Shown one piece after another: positions 39,854 to 48,088 of a DNA stretch of 64,000 nt. Position 1 is the stretch's first letter, and every line of letters begins with the position of its first letter. The stretch lies in assembly GCA_017936765.1 (NCBI GenBank), contig JAGBEX010000043.1, positions 26,956-90,955 of the forward strand. The letters are read 5' to 3'. The stretch is from Clostridia bacterium. GTDB lineage: Bacteria > Bacillota > Clostridia > Christensenellales > Aristaeellaceae. Made by a program: the position numbers and the translations under genes. The notes beneath the pieces were generated by a model. The model saw only the letters and a program-made list of their open reading frames with translations, was not told where the DNA came from and made no database searches.

Positions 39854-39943
39854 CCAGAGGCTCTGCCTCTGGACTCCGGCAGGGGCGCTGCCCCTGCACC
39901 CTGCGAAGGGTCTTCGACCCTTTCGAAACCCTTCTTAAGGGAG
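39854..39943. repeat. Modular palindromic repeat block D
   Basis: Directly after the hydA stop: CCAGAGGCTCTGCCTCTGG, GCAGGGGCGCTGCCCCTGC, GAAGGGTCTTCGACCCTTTC and AAGGG units. Short version of the family. Confidence 0.72.
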
Positions 39944-39959
39944 CCGACAAGGCACAAGG

Positions 39960-39990
39960 AAGCAGCTCGATTCGTCGGGCTGCTTTTCTT
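39960..39990 (+). terminator. Terminator of the hyd operon
   Basis: AAGCAGC and GCTGCTT pair, extended by CG/CG inside, followed by TTCTT. Confidence 0.68.
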
Positions 39991-40017
39991 GACGCTGTTT
40001 TTCGGCTGTGCTATACT
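39989..40017 (+). promoter_or_regulatory. Promoter of the deacetylase gene at 40049
   Basis: TTGACG (39989-39994), 17-base spacer, TATACT (40012-40017). Confidence 0.75.
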
Positions 40018-40048
40018 TTGACGAGAGTGCTTTTGAGGAGTGTGGGCA

Positions 40049-41389
40049 ATGAAAAAGATGGTAGCAGCGATCCTTGTATTGCTGCTGATGATGGGCTGTG
40101 CGGTGGCGGAAAAGCAGCCGCTACCGGAGATCTTCCGCTTTACCCAGGAGACCCAGCCCAGGGAGAATGTGCGCAAGGACGTGTACATTCAGCGCACGTA
40201 CCCCGTGACGGCCAATGAGCAGGTGAATGCGGAAATGCGTCAGGTGATCGACCAGATGGTTGAGCGCGGGCGGCAGCACCTGCCCACGGGCGCGGTGAAG
40301 AAGGACAAGAGCTACCTGCGGGTGGGAGCGGGCATCAGCCGCACCGGGCAGAGCTGGATGAGCTTCTTGACCACCGGTGCGGTGAAGCACGAGTATGAGC
40401 AGATCCATGCTGAGCTGGATACCCGGGTTTACGACCTGGCCACGGGTGAGCAGATCACCATGAGCGAGCTGTTTGCGCCGGAGAGCGCGGGCTGGGATGT
40501 GATGGCCCAGGCGGTTCGGACGCAGCTGAGTGCCTATTTTCCGCAACAGGAATGCGACGGGGCGGCGCTGGATGCCTTGTGCAGCAGGGAGGCGCTGCTG
40601 GAGGCGCCTTTCACGCTGACGGCGGGTTCGCTGCGGCTGCACTACAAGGCAGATGCGCTCTATCCGGGCAGAACCACGCTGATGCACGTGCGCATCCTGT
40701 ATTCGGACATTCGCCCGCACATGACGGCGGAAGCCCGGCGGCAGACGGACAACAGCTGCTACAAGCTGGCGGCGCTGACCTTTGACGATGGCCCGGCGCA
40801 CCTGTATTCCATCAATGTGGTGGACACGCTGCGCGCCCATGGGGCGGACGCCACCTTCTTCCTGGTGGGCAACATGATGAGGCAGGGCCACTACGTGATG
40901 GCCTACGAGCATGACGCGGGGTTCCCGCTGGCCTATCACAGCTATGAGCATATCACCGGGGGCAAGGGCATTGCGGCGCGCATCCCGGAGGAATGGCAGC
41001 AGTTCTGCGATGAGATCGTGGAGGTGACTGGCACCATACCCACCATGATGCGTGCGCCGGGCGGGTACGCGGATCCCTTCATCCGTGCGGAGATCGGCCT
41101 GCCGCTGATCCATTGGACAACGGGCGCGGGGGATGGCACGGGCAACCGCGACTACAACGAAAGCACCCACAGGATGATCGCCGGAAACGTGGGCATTGGC
41201 GCCCAGGACGGCGCGGTGATCCTGATGCACGACCTGCGGCCAACCTGCCACAAGTATCTGGCCATGGCGCTGGAAAAGCTGGAGGAGCGCGGCTTCCTGT
41301 GCGTAACGGTGGAAGAACTGTTTGATCGCGATGGCATCAAGCTGCAGCCCAACACGGTGTATACGGGGGCTGGGGAATACCTTGAATAA
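40049..41389 (+). CDS. Exported polysaccharide deacetylase with N-terminal PdaC-like domain
   Basis: A 446-residue exported protein (signal MKKMVAAILVLLLMMGCAVA). Residues about 30-230 resemble the DUF3298/PdaC N-terminal region; about 240-430 is a NodB domain with LTFDDGPAHL (catalytic Asp and metal Asp), the metal histidines in HSYEH, RAPGGYADP, and the C-terminal ILMHDL. It probably removes acetyl groups from peptidoglycan or another surface glycan. GAGGAG is 8 bases before the ATG. Monocistronic. Confidence 0.87.
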   Translation: MKKMVAAILVLLLMMGCAVAEKQPLPEIFRFTQETQPRENVRKDVYIQRTYPVTANEQVNAEMRQVIDQMVERGRQHLPTGAVKKDKSYLRVGAGISRTGQSWMSFLTTGAVKHEYEQIHAELDTRVYDLATGEQITMSELFAPESAGWDVMAQAVRTQLSAYFPQQECDGAALDALCSREALLEAPFTLTAGSLRLHYKADALYPGRTTLMHVRILYSDIRPHMTAEARRQTDNSCYKLAALTFDDGPAHLYSINVVDTLRAHGADATFFLVGNMMRQGHYVMAYEHDAGFPLAYHSYEHITGGKGIAARIPEEWQQFCDEIVEVTGTIPTMMRAPGGYADPFIRAEIGLPLIHWTTGAGDGTGNRDYNESTHRMIAGNVGIGAQDGAVILMHDLRPTCHKYLAMALEKLEERGFLCVTVEELFDRDGIKLQPNTVYTGAGEYLE

Positions 41390-41393
41390 ACAA

Positions 41394-41430
41394 ATGCAGG
41401 CAACCGGGATGTGGTTGCCTGCATCTTTTA
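41394..41430. terminator. Bidirectional terminator between convergent genes
   Basis: ATGCAGGCAACC and GGTTGCCTGCAT form a perfect 12-base stem, followed by CTTTTATT on the plus strand. It serves the deacetylase and possibly the SSB-like gene ending at 41428. Confidence 0.88.
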
Positions 41431-42126
41431 TTGCGGGTTGGTCAGGATGTGCATCCCCTCCGGGGTGACGCGCTCCTCCAGACGGCCATCATGGTAGAGA
41501 TAGGCAGTCTGGGGCGCATCGTGGGCCAGGCTGAGGCGACCCACAGAGACCTCGTAGGCCATTTTGCTGATGACGCTGCCGTCGGCCAACTGCTTTTGGT
41601 AGGCGCGGGACTGGAAGCGGCCCAGCAGCTGCACCTTGTCGCCCACCTTCAGGTGGGAGGCGAAGCGGGCGGTGCGTCCCCAGGTGATGCAGGGGATGTA
41701 GTCGCTCTTGCCATAGGCGCGGTTCACCGCCAGCATCAGGTCGGCGATCTCCCGGCCGAAGGGCGTGGTACGGTAGCTCGGGGGCTTGCATAGCGCGCCG
41801 GTGAGGGCGACCTGGTTGGGGTTTTCGCCCGTATCGGTGGGCAAAAGGCGCTGCACGAAGCCGGTGATCAGCAGCCGACCGGCGCCTTCCACCACCTTGT
41901 TATAGCTGCGGAGCTGGCCTTCCATGGCCAGGGGTGTGCCGATCTCCATGGGCAGGCCGTCCATCAGCCGCTCGCTGAGGGTGATGGGCAGAAGATCCTC
42001 TGCGCCGGAGAGCCGGGGCACGGAGAGGGTGGCGTAGTAGAACTTTTCACCAAAGACCTCGTGGCCGTAGACCGGGGCCTCGGTGAGGATGCCGCTGAGA
42101 TGCAAGGAGTTTCCCGTTTCTTCCAT
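41428..42126 (-). CDS. SSB-like protein with two OB folds
   Basis: A 232-residue protein in which the N-terminal half (LHLSGILTEAPVYGHEVFGEKFYYATL) and the C-terminal half (NQVALTGALCKPPSYRTTPFGREIADLMLAVNRAYGKSDYIPCITWGR-like) both look like single-stranded-DNA-binding OB folds. The second half is closer to normal SSB. It lacks the acidic DDDIPF-type tail of the main SSB, so it is probably a specialised paralogue. Just upstream of it is a PdaB-like gene (24 bases apart), same strand. Confidence 0.8.
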   Translation of the reverse strand: MEETGNSLHLSGILTEAPVYGHEVFGEKFYYATLSVPRLSGAEDLLPITLSERLMDGLPMEIGTPLAMEGQLRSYNKVVEGAGRLLITGFVQRLLPTDTGENPNQVALTGALCKPPSYRTTPFGREIADLMLAVNRAYGKSDYIPCITWGRTARFASHLKVGDKVQLLGRFQSRAYQKQLADGSVISKMAYEVSVGRLSLAHDAPQTAYLYHDGRLEERVTPEGMHILTNPQ

Positions 42127-42149
42127 GTGGATCACCTTTCCTTTTGTCG

Positions 42150-42995
42150 TTATTCGGCGCTGGCCACCGGGTGCTGCTTGCCCTGCACGTCGATGGTGGC
42201 CTCGCCTTCCAGGAGGATCTCTCGGGCGGGGATCATGGTGAATCCCTGCTGCTGATAGGTTTTCAGGATGGTGGGCAGGGCGTCGAGAATGTACTTGGAA
42301 TCGTTGTGGAAGAGGATGATATCGCCCTTTTGCACATTCTTGGTGGCGCGGCGGATCAGGTCGTCCACGCCCTTGTTTTTCCAGTCCAGGGAGTCGATGC
42401 TCCATTGCACCACTTCATACCCCTCGCTGCGGGCTACGGTGACCACCTCGTTATCATAGTCGCCATAGGGCGGCCGGAAGGAGGTGGGGCGCTGGCCGGT
42501 GAGCGCCTCGATCTTATCGCTGCAGCCGTCCAGCTCGCGGATGATCTGCTCCTTGGAAAGCTTGCTCATCTCCGGGTGGGAGTCGGAGTGGTTGCCGATC
42601 TCGTGGCCCCGCGCGGCGATCTCCTTCACCAGCTCCGGGTATTTGTCCACCCAGATGCCCACCAGGAAGAAGGTGGCCTTGGCGTTGTATTCATCCAGCA
42701 GGTCAAGGATGCGCAGGGTCTGGTCGCCGCCCCAGGAGGCATCGAAGGACACGGTGATCACGTTGTCCTCACGCTCCACGCAGTACACGGGCAATTCACG
42801 CTTCACGGCCAGCACGGTGGTGGCGTCCTGCTGCAAGGGGCCTGCATAGCACACGGTCAGCAGCGCCAGGACGCAGCACAGTGCGGTTTGCCTGAGCAAC
42901 CATGGGGTGATGATGCGCCGCCTGGGGGCGGGGGCCGCCTCCTGCCAGAGAAGGGCGCGGCGGGGCTTGGGCTTGAGGGGAGTGGGTTGTGACAT
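42150..42995 (-). CDS. PdaB-like polysaccharide deacetylase, sporulation type
   Basis: A 281-residue protein: basic N-terminal cytoplasmic stretch, one transmembrane helix (ALCCVLALLTVCYAG), then a NodB domain: SFDASWGGDQ (the GW/GG in place of FDDGP is the PdaB form), HSDSHPEMSKLS, RPPYGDYDNEV, and LFHNDSK. PdaB is needed for stable spores in Bacillus. The ATG has AAAGGATGG upstream. A CATACAAT box (see 43019) suggests control by sporulation sigma-E. It is probably cotranscribed with the SSB-like gene. Confidence 0.83.
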   Translation of the reverse strand: MSQPTPLKPKPRRALLWQEAAPAPRRRIITPWLLRQTALCCVLALLTVCYAGPLQQDATTVLAVKRELPVYCVEREDNVITVSFDASWGGDQTLRILDLLDEYNAKATFFLVGIWVDKYPELVKEIAARGHEIGNHSDSHPEMSKLSKEQIIRELDGCSDKIEALTGQRPTSFRPPYGDYDNEVVTVARSEGYEVVQWSIDSLDWKNKGVDDLIRRATKNVQKGDIILFHNDSKYILDALPTILKTYQQQGFTMIPAREILLEGEATIDVQGKQHPVASAE

Positions 42996-43018
42996 GGGTC
43001 TGCCACCATCCTTTCAAC

Positions 43019-43026
43019 ATTGTATG
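43019..43026 (-). promoter_or_regulatory. Possible sigma-E -10 box for the PdaB-like gene
   Basis: Minus strand reads CATACAAT about 24 bases before the ATG, the sigma-E -10 consensus. The -35 region is too GC-rich for a good match, so this is tentative. Confidence 0.3.
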
Positions 43027-43171
43027 CGGCGCAGGGCGGGGATAGTCCGCAAGCGGCAAAGGTAGTGCTTTTGCGACAAAAGTAGCGGCACTCGCCCATT
43101 GCCTGGTGGTGAGAGCTTATGATGGCAGGAGAAAAAATATTTTTGCAGAAAAGGCAGAACACGATGAAACA

Positions 43172-43208
43172 AAACAGCGCCCTTCCAAGTACCGGAAGGG
43201 CGCTGTTT
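43172..43208. terminator. Strong hairpin in the gap 42996-43297
   Basis: AAACAGCGCCCTTCC and GGAAGGGCGCTGTTT form a perfect 15-base stem. The gap holds no convincing gene; besides this it has the sigma-E-like box and the hairpin at 43256. Confidence 0.7.
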
Positions 43209-43255
43209 GTTATATGTGCATTGTAGGCGAAAGTCGCCGTTCTTCGGGGAGAGCG

Positions 43256-43292
43256 CGAGAGGGCGCTTCTTTCAAAGAAGCGGCCCTCTCGC
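43256..43292. repeat. Palindrome G, single unit of the modular family
   Basis: CGAGAGGGCGCTTCTTT pairs with AAAGAAGCGGCCCTCTCG (one bulged base), 6 bases past the thioesterase stop. Shape and AGAGGGC/GCCCTCT core resemble the units in blocks A-E. Confidence 0.6.
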
Positions 43293-43297
43293 ACCCC

Positions 43298-44032
43298 TCA
43301 CTCCCGCTCTCTTAGCGTTCCCCCCACGTCGAAGTGGCGGGTGGAGTCGTTGAAGCCGGAGAAGGAGAATTCGTTGGACAGGCGACGGAGTTCGCTGCGG
43401 ATCTCCTGGCCGGGGAGGATTTCGAGGTTATAGTTCACGTCGAAGCGGGAGAGGCAATGGGTCTTCATGGTATCGATGCCCAGGGCGTTGCAGCACCAGT
43501 CCATGTATTTGGTGTTGTTGACGTGGCCGTTGATATCCAGGTCGGTATAGACGGGGATATGGGTGCCGGTTTCCAGCGTGCCGGAGACCTCGGTCACGGT
43601 GGCGGGAAGGCCAAGGGGCGCCAGGAGGTCGCTGTTATCGGGCATGAGGGCGGCGCAGATATCGGGCTTGGCCATCTTGCGGGTGTTCACGTCCAGCAGC
43701 ACCCACAGGCTGCCTGCGCGGCCAATTTCCTCACCCTGCTCGTTGCGGAAGATAAAATAACGGGGGAAGAACCAGCGGCGCACGGGCATGGGGAAGGTCT
43801 CGATGGAGACGGTATCGCCGATCTTGGGATAGCGATCCATCACCACCTCCACGCGGGTCAGCACCCACACAACGCCTTGCTGCAAAAGCGCGTTGCGGCC
43901 AACGCCGATCAGCGTGCCATGGATGCCCGCCAGCTCCTGCATCACTTCAAGAATGGCGCTGGGCTTCCATTGCCCGGTGAGGTCGCAGTCCTTGGTGAGG
44001 ATGCGCACATCCTCGCGATAAGTTTTCATCAT
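43298..44032 (-). CDS. Acyl-ACP thioesterase
   Basis: A 244-residue double-hotdog enzyme releasing fatty acids from acyl carrier protein. The C-terminal hotdog has the FatA/FatB-type active-site stretch DLDINGHVNNTKYMDW (Asn and His). The N-terminal half starts YREDVRILTKDCDLTGQWKPS as in bacterial acyl-ACP thioesterases of Clostridia. Two ATG codons in a row; the first is used. The Nudix gene stops 3 bases upstream, same strand, so the two form an operon. Confidence 0.88.
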   Translation of the reverse strand: MMKTYREDVRILTKDCDLTGQWKPSAILEVMQELAGIHGTLIGVGRNALLQQGVVWVLTRVEVVMDRYPKIGDTVSIETFPMPVRRWFFPRYFIFRNEQGEEIGRAGSLWVLLDVNTRKMAKPDICAALMPDNSDLLAPLGLPATVTEVSGTLETGTHIPVYTDLDINGHVNNTKYMDWCCNALGIDTMKTHCLSRFDVNYNLEILPGQEIRSELRRLSNEFSFSGFNDSTRHFDVGGTLRERE

Positions 44033-44035
44033 GGG

Positions 44036-44560
44036 TCAATCAGCCTTTCTGTACATGGAAATAAGGATGGGAAGGGTGCGCAATAACTGGGTGAGATATC
44101 CGATGGGGACGAAGGTGTTCTCCCGCACCATGCGGCGGATATCGGCCGGGGTGGCATACTGCACGGCGCAGACCTCGCCGGACTGAAGCTGCAGGGTGGA
44201 GAGGTCGGCATCCTGGCAGAAGAGGTACACATGGTGCAGCCCCTTTTCGCCCAGGAACTCGAAGATCTTGCCGCCATGCTCAAAATTGGGGGTGAAGCCG
44301 ATCTCCTCCTGGGTCTCGCGGATGGCGGCGGTATCGGGTTCCTCGCCGGAGACCACCGCGCCGCCGGCGCTCTCGCACCAGTAGGAAGGCCAGTTGGGCT
44401 TGGCGGGATCACGCTGCTGGATGAGCAATTCGCCCCGGCTGTTGACGATCCACACGTCCACCACGGGCCAGTACATGCCCTGGGGAGCATCCTCGCCACG
44501 GCGGATGGTGATGCCGGTGGGGTTGCCCTTGGCATCGAACAGGTCAAGCATTTCTTCCAC
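44036..44560 (-). CDS. Nudix hydrolase
   Basis: A 174-residue hydrolase with a full Nudix box GGAVVSGEEPDTAAIRETQEEIG-type motif (Gx5Ex7REUxEExGU). The beginning (MLDLFDAKGNPTG) resembles the isopentenyl-diphosphate-isomerase-like/YfcD subgroup, which cleave nucleoside diphosphates. The start is taken as the GTG at 44560, with GAGGTGA 5 bases before; an ATG three codons later is also possible. It heads a two-gene operon with the thioesterase. Confidence 0.88.
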   Translation of the reverse strand: MEEMLDLFDAKGNPTGITIRRGEDAPQGMYWPVVDVWIVNSRGELLIQQRDPAKPNWPSYWCESAGGAVVSGEEPDTAAIRETQEEIGFTPNFEHGGKIFEFLGEKGLHHVYLFCQDADLSTLQLQSGEVCAVQYATPADIRRMVRENTFVPIGYLTQLLRTLPILISMYRKAD

Positions 44561-44582
44561 AAAAATCACCTCGATGGAGAAT

Positions 44583-44611
44583 ATTATAGCGCGAACAGGA
44601 GGAAAACACAA
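44583..44611 (-). promoter_or_regulatory. Promoter of the Nudix-thioesterase operon
   Basis: Minus strand: TTGTGT (44606-44611), 17-base spacer, TATAAT (44583-44588). Confidence 0.78.
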
Positions 44612-44668
44612 GGTTCAATAGTGGAGGAAGGCATGGGCAGGGGATGGGGGAAATAGAATAAAGCAAAC

Positions 44669-44702
44669 AAAAAAGGACGAGCAAAAATGCCCGTCCCTTT
44701 TT
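44669..44702. terminator. Terminator downstream of the AbrB-type gene
   Basis: AAAAAGGACG and CGTCC(C)TTTTT pair with GC pairs inside; usable on both strands, 29 bases past the AbrB-type stop. Confidence 0.75.
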
Positions 44703-44730
44703 GAAAGAAAGGGGTTGCGGTATAAGGGAA

Positions 44731-44979
44731 TCACTCCTTGGAAGCCTTCAGCTCCTCAAGGCATTTTTTGCACACGAGCTTGCCCTTGTAGGGAACAACA
44801 TCGCGGGCATCGCTGCAGAAGATGCAGCTGGGATGATACTTTTTGAGGATAATCTCGTCGCCATCGACAAAGATCTCAAGCATATCCTTGACACCGATAT
44901 CCATGGTTCTCCTCAATTCGATGGGCAGCACGACACGGCCCAGGGTATCGAGTTGGCGCACAACACCTGTGGATTTCAT
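44731..44979 (-). CDS. AbrB/SpoVT-type regulator with C-terminal zinc ribbon
   Basis: An 82-residue protein. Residues 1-45 are an AbrB swapped-hairpin DNA-binding domain (TGVVRQLDTLGRVVLPIELRR, IFVDGDEIILKKY). The C-terminal half has paired CxxC motifs (CIFC and CKKC), a zinc ribbon not found in classical AbrB. It should be a small DNA-binding regulator, perhaps of growth-phase or sporulation genes. AAGGAGG lies 11 bases before the ATG. Divergent from spmA. Confidence 0.87.
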   Translation of the reverse strand: MKSTGVVRQLDTLGRVVLPIELRRTMDIGVKDMLEIFVDGDEIILKKYHPSCIFCSDARDVVPYKGKLVCKKCLEELKASKE

Positions 44980-45036
44980 GAAGATCAAGTCCTCCTTGAG
45001 TAAAGAAAAATGGGGAAAATTTATTGATCAATTAGT

Positions 45037-45065
45037 ATTTTATTAGCATTGCTGATTCTTGTCAA
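45037..45065 (-). promoter_or_regulatory. Promoter of the AbrB-type gene
   Basis: Minus strand: TTGACA (45060-45065), 17-base spacer, TAAAAT (45037-45042). A nearby palindrome ATTGATCAAT (45023-45032) in AT-rich DNA could be a self-control site. Confidence 0.75.
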
Positions 45066-45108
45066 GAGCCGTTTTATAAATATAACGAAATTTTGAGGTG
45101 AAGAAGGT

Positions 45109-45681
45109 GTGAACAAGGTGTGGTGCGTGTTGGTGGTGGCAGGCGGTGTGGCGGCTTTGCTGGGCGATGGCGGCGCGGGTGCAGCGGCGCAGCTTTTGCA
45201 AAGCGGACAGGGGGCGGTGGAGCTGATGCTGGTGCTGGCTGGCTCCATGGTGCTGTGGAGCGGTGTGATGGAGATCCTGAACCGCACCGGCGATGTGGAG
45301 CGCTTGGGGCGACTGCTGGCGCGGGTGCTGTCGCCGCTGTTTGGCGGGCTGAAGGACGGCGAATGCTGGTCGGCCATGGGGATGAACATAGCAGCCAATG
45401 TGCTGGGGCTGGGCAATGCAGCCACCCCGGCGGGGATCCGGGCGGCGCAGCTGCTGGAGAAGCAGGGTGAGGCAGGTCTGCGGGCGCTGGCCATGCTGCT
45501 GGTGATGAACAACTCCGGCCTGCAGCTGCTGCCTACCACGGTGATGACGCTGCGCAGCGCGGCGGGGGCGGCCAATCCGGCGGATGTGTGGCTACCGGGA
45601 CTGCTGGCCTCCGGCGCGGCGACGGTGTGCGGGCTGGTGCTGATGGGGCTGATCAACCGGGGAGGGTTGCGGCGTGGGTGA
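45109..45681 (+). CDS. spmA: Spore maturation protein A
   Basis: A 190-residue membrane protein of the nucleoside-recognition/Gate family. It has the SpmA core MEILNRTGDVERLGRLLARVLSPLFG-type region, GLGNAATPAGIRAA and MLLVMNNSGLQLLPTTV. With SpmB it affects spore core dehydration. GTG start with GAGGTGAAGAAG before it. It overlaps spmB by 8 bases. Confidence 0.92.
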   Translation: MNKVWCVLVVAGGVAALLGDGGAGAAAQLLQSGQGAVELMLVLAGSMVLWSGVMEILNRTGDVERLGRLLARVLSPLFGGLKDGECWSAMGMNIAANVLGLGNAATPAGIRAAQLLEKQGEAGLRALAMLLVMNNSGLQLLPTTVMTLRSAAGAANPADVWLPGLLASGAATVCGLVLMGLINRGGLRRG

Positions 45682-46174
45682 GGGTCTGGTGCTGGCGGTG
45701 GTGGTGCTGATCGTTTTACGGGGGATGACGAAGGGCGTGGATGTGTACGGGGCGTTCATCCAGGGTGGGAAGCGGGGGATGGACGCCGCGGGGAGCCTGC
45801 TGCCTGCCCTGTGTGCCATGACCATGCTGCTGGCGGTGGTGAATGCCTCCGGGCTGAGCCGGGTGTTGACCAGCCTGCTGGCTCCGCTGATGCGGCTGAT
45901 GAACCTGCCGGAAGAGGTAGCGCCCATCCTGCTGCTGCGGCCGCTGAGCGGCTCGGGCAGCATGGCGGCGCTGCAGGAGATCTTCGTGCAATGCGGCGTG
46001 GACAGCCGGGCGGGGAGGATTGCCTCGGTGCTGGTGAGCGCCTCGGAGACCATTTTCTACACCATGACGGTGTATCTGGGGGCGACGAATATCCGCAAGC
46101 TGCCCTGGGTACTGCCGGTGTCGCTGGCATCGTATATGGTGGGGGCGGCGGTGTGCGGGGCGGTGATACATTAG
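45674..46174 (+). CDS. spmB: Spore maturation protein B
   Basis: A 166-residue membrane protein matching SpmB: GVDVYGAFIQGGKRGMD near the start, then LLLRPLSGSGSMAAL and the end SETIFYTMTVYLGATNIRK. It works with SpmA. GTG start inside the spmA end, so the two are coupled. No other sporulation gene follows; the hutP-like gene has its own promoter. Confidence 0.92.
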   Translation: MGEGLVLAVVVLIVLRGMTKGVDVYGAFIQGGKRGMDAAGSLLPALCAMTMLLAVVNASGLSRVLTSLLAPLMRLMNLPEEVAPILLLRPLSGSGSMAALQEIFVQCGVDSRAGRIASVLVSASETIFYTMTVYLGATNIRKLPWVLPVSLASYMVGAAVCGAVIH

Positions 46175-46177
46175 CGC

Positions 46178-46206
46178 TTGCAGGAACGCCGAAACTCATG
46201 TATAAT
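46178..46206 (+). promoter_or_regulatory. Promoter of the hutP-like/cmk operon
   Basis: TTGCAG (46178-46183), 17-base spacer, TATAAT (46201-46206). Confidence 0.8.
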
Positions 46207-46239
46207 AAAAAAAGTGCTGAATGCAAGGAGTACACATTT

Positions 46240-46671
46240 ATGCTGAAATTGACAGGCGACAGCCGTGACGTGGCGCGAGCTGCTGTGATGCTGGCCATGA
46301 CCGCAACCCGCGAGGATGAAAACGACATGAAGGCCGAGCTGGGCCGGATCGGCATCCAGGCAGCGGCGGTGGACTATGGCGGGGAATTCGTGACCTCGGT
46401 GATGAAGATGGTGGAGCGCGCTGTGGTGGCTGCCAAGCGCGAGAACGTCATTGGCGATACCTCCCACGAGGAGGGCGTGGTGGCCGGTGCTGCCCGCGAG
46501 GCGCTGAGCCAGGTCAGCACCAAGGCCCTGGGGCTGAACGTGGGTGGCAAGATCGGCGTGGCCCGCTGCGGCGAACACGTGGCGGTGGCGGTGTTCTTCG
46601 CCATTGGTCTGGTGCATCTCAACGAGGTGTGCATCGGCATGGGTCACCGCACGATTGCAAACAGAGGATAA
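46240..46671 (+). CDS. HutP family protein
   Basis: A 143-residue protein matching the HutP family of RNA-binding antiterminators. HutP of Bacillus controls the histidine-use operon, but no hut genes are here; Clostridia often carry a HutP relative beside cmk, with unknown target. AAGGAG is 9 bases before the ATG at 46240. It is the first gene of the cmk-plsC-ispH/rpsA transcript. Confidence 0.8.
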   Translation: MLKLTGDSRDVARAAVMLAMTATREDENDMKAELGRIGIQAAAVDYGGEFVTSVMKMVERAVVAAKRENVIGDTSHEEGVVAGAAREALSQVSTKALGLNVGGKIGVARCGEHVAVAVFFAIGLVHLNEVCIGMGHRTIANRG

Positions 46672-46686
46672 GAGGAGGCAGGAATT

Positions 46687-47355
46687 ATGCCCTTGAATAT
46701 TGCCATGGACGGCCCTGTGGGCGCCGGCAAGTCCAGCATTGCGGCTGAGGTGGCCAGGCGGCTGGGCATTTTGCACCTGGACACGGGTGCCATGTATCGT
46801 GCCATTGGTCTCACGGCGCTGCGCCGTGGGGTGGATGTGGCGGATGAAGCCGCTGCGGTGGCTTTGAGCAAGGAGCTGGACATTTCCGTGGCTCATGAGC
46901 CGGACGGCCAGCACACCTTTGTGAACGGCGAGGACGTGACCGGACTGATCCGCACGCCGGAGGTGAGCATGGCGGCTTCCTCCATCAGCAAATACCTTGG
47001 TGTGCGTCAGGGCATGGTGGCCTTGCAGCAGAAGCTGGCTGCCCAGACCCCCATGCTGGTGGATGGCCGGGACATTTGCCTGAGGGTATTGCCCAATGCC
47101 ACGGTGAAGCTGTATCTGACCGCTTCCGCTGAGGAGCGCGCCCGCCGCCGCTGGCTGGAGATGCAGCAGAAGGGCGCTTCCGACACCTATGAGCAGGTGC
47201 TGGAAGACCTGAAAAAGCGGGACGACCAGGACATGAACCGTGAGGTGGATCCCCTGCGTCCCACGGAGGATGCGGTGATCGTGGACTCCACGGAGATGAA
47301 TTTCGAGCAGGTGGTGGAGTACATTCTCGCCATTGTGAAGGAGAAGACGGCATGA
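46687..47355 (+). CDS. cmk: Cytidylate kinase
   Basis: Phosphorylates CMP and dCMP. 222 residues: P-loop GPVGAGKSS, LHLDTGAMYRA, VDGRDICLRVLPNA and the lid segment ARRRWLEMQQKG with DDQDMNREVDPLR. Length normal. AGAGGAGGCAGGAATT precedes the ATG. The stop overlaps the plsC start as ATGA. Confidence 0.95.
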   Translation: MPLNIAMDGPVGAGKSSIAAEVARRLGILHLDTGAMYRAIGLTALRRGVDVADEAAAVALSKELDISVAHEPDGQHTFVNGEDVTGLIRTPEVSMAASSISKYLGVRQGMVALQQKLAAQTPMLVDGRDICLRVLPNATVKLYLTASAEERARRRWLEMQQKGASDTYEQVLEDLKKRDDQDMNREVDPLRPTEDAVIVDSTEMNFEQVVEYILAIVKEKTA

Positions 47356-47984
47356 GTGAAGCACAGAAGCCCCAGCGGAAGAAATCCCGGCTGTACGCCT
47401 TTCTGCGCGGCCTGGGCGATGTGGCCTTCCACAGCGTGCTGCCGGTGAAGTACCATGGCGCCGAAAAGCTGCAGGGGGAGGAATCCTTCATCGTGATCGG
47501 CAACCACCAGTGCTGGATCGACCCGGTGGTGATGGCGGTGCCGGTCAAGAAGCGGCAGATCAGCCTGCTGGCCAAGAAGGAGATCGGCGCCGGCGGCAAG
47601 CTGACGAAGATCCTGGATAATATGCACGTGGTGCTGGTGAACCGCCACAACACCGACATGGAGGCCATGCGCGCCTGCATGAAGGTGGTGCGGGAGGGTC
47701 ACATCCTGGGCGTGTTCCCGGAGGGTACCCGCCACCACAAGGGTGTGATGGAGGAGCTGGAGACCGGCGTGGCGATGATCGCCCTGCGGGCCGGTGTGCC
47801 GCTGATCCCCATGCTGATCCCCCAGAAGATGAAGTTCTTCCGTCGCAATGATTGCTATGTGGGCGACGCCATTCCCCTGGACGACCTACGGGAAAAGGGC
47901 ATCAACAAGGATACCTGCCAGGAGCTTTTGCAGCGCATTACCGCCACCTATGCCCAGATGCTGAAGGCTGCAGAGAGAAAATAA
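47352..47984 (+). CDS. plsC: 1-acyl-sn-glycerol-3-phosphate acyltransferase
   Basis: Makes phosphatidic acid at the membrane. 210 residues with acyltransferase block I NHQCWIDP (HX4D), block III VFPEGTRHHKG and block IV PLIPMLIP. Length normal for the short bacterial form. Coupled to cmk by a 4-base overlap; the fused ispH/rpsA gene begins about 100 bases on. Confidence 0.93.
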   Translation: MSEAQKPQRKKSRLYAFLRGLGDVAFHSVLPVKYHGAEKLQGEESFIVIGNHQCWIDPVVMAVPVKKRQISLLAKKEIGAGGKLTKILDNMHVVLVNRHNTDMEAMRACMKVVREGHILGVFPEGTRHHKGVMEELETGVAMIALRAGVPLIPMLIPQKMKFFRRNDCYVGDAIPLDDLREKGINKDTCQELLQRITATYAQMLKAAERK

Positions 47985-48088
47985 GCTCCCTGTGCAAAGT
48001 TTTTGGACTTTTTTTCAAACCTTTGCAGGAATCGCAGGATTTGCGGAGAACATAGTAAAATCAGAGCATTTTGAAAGGACGTTTGCCT

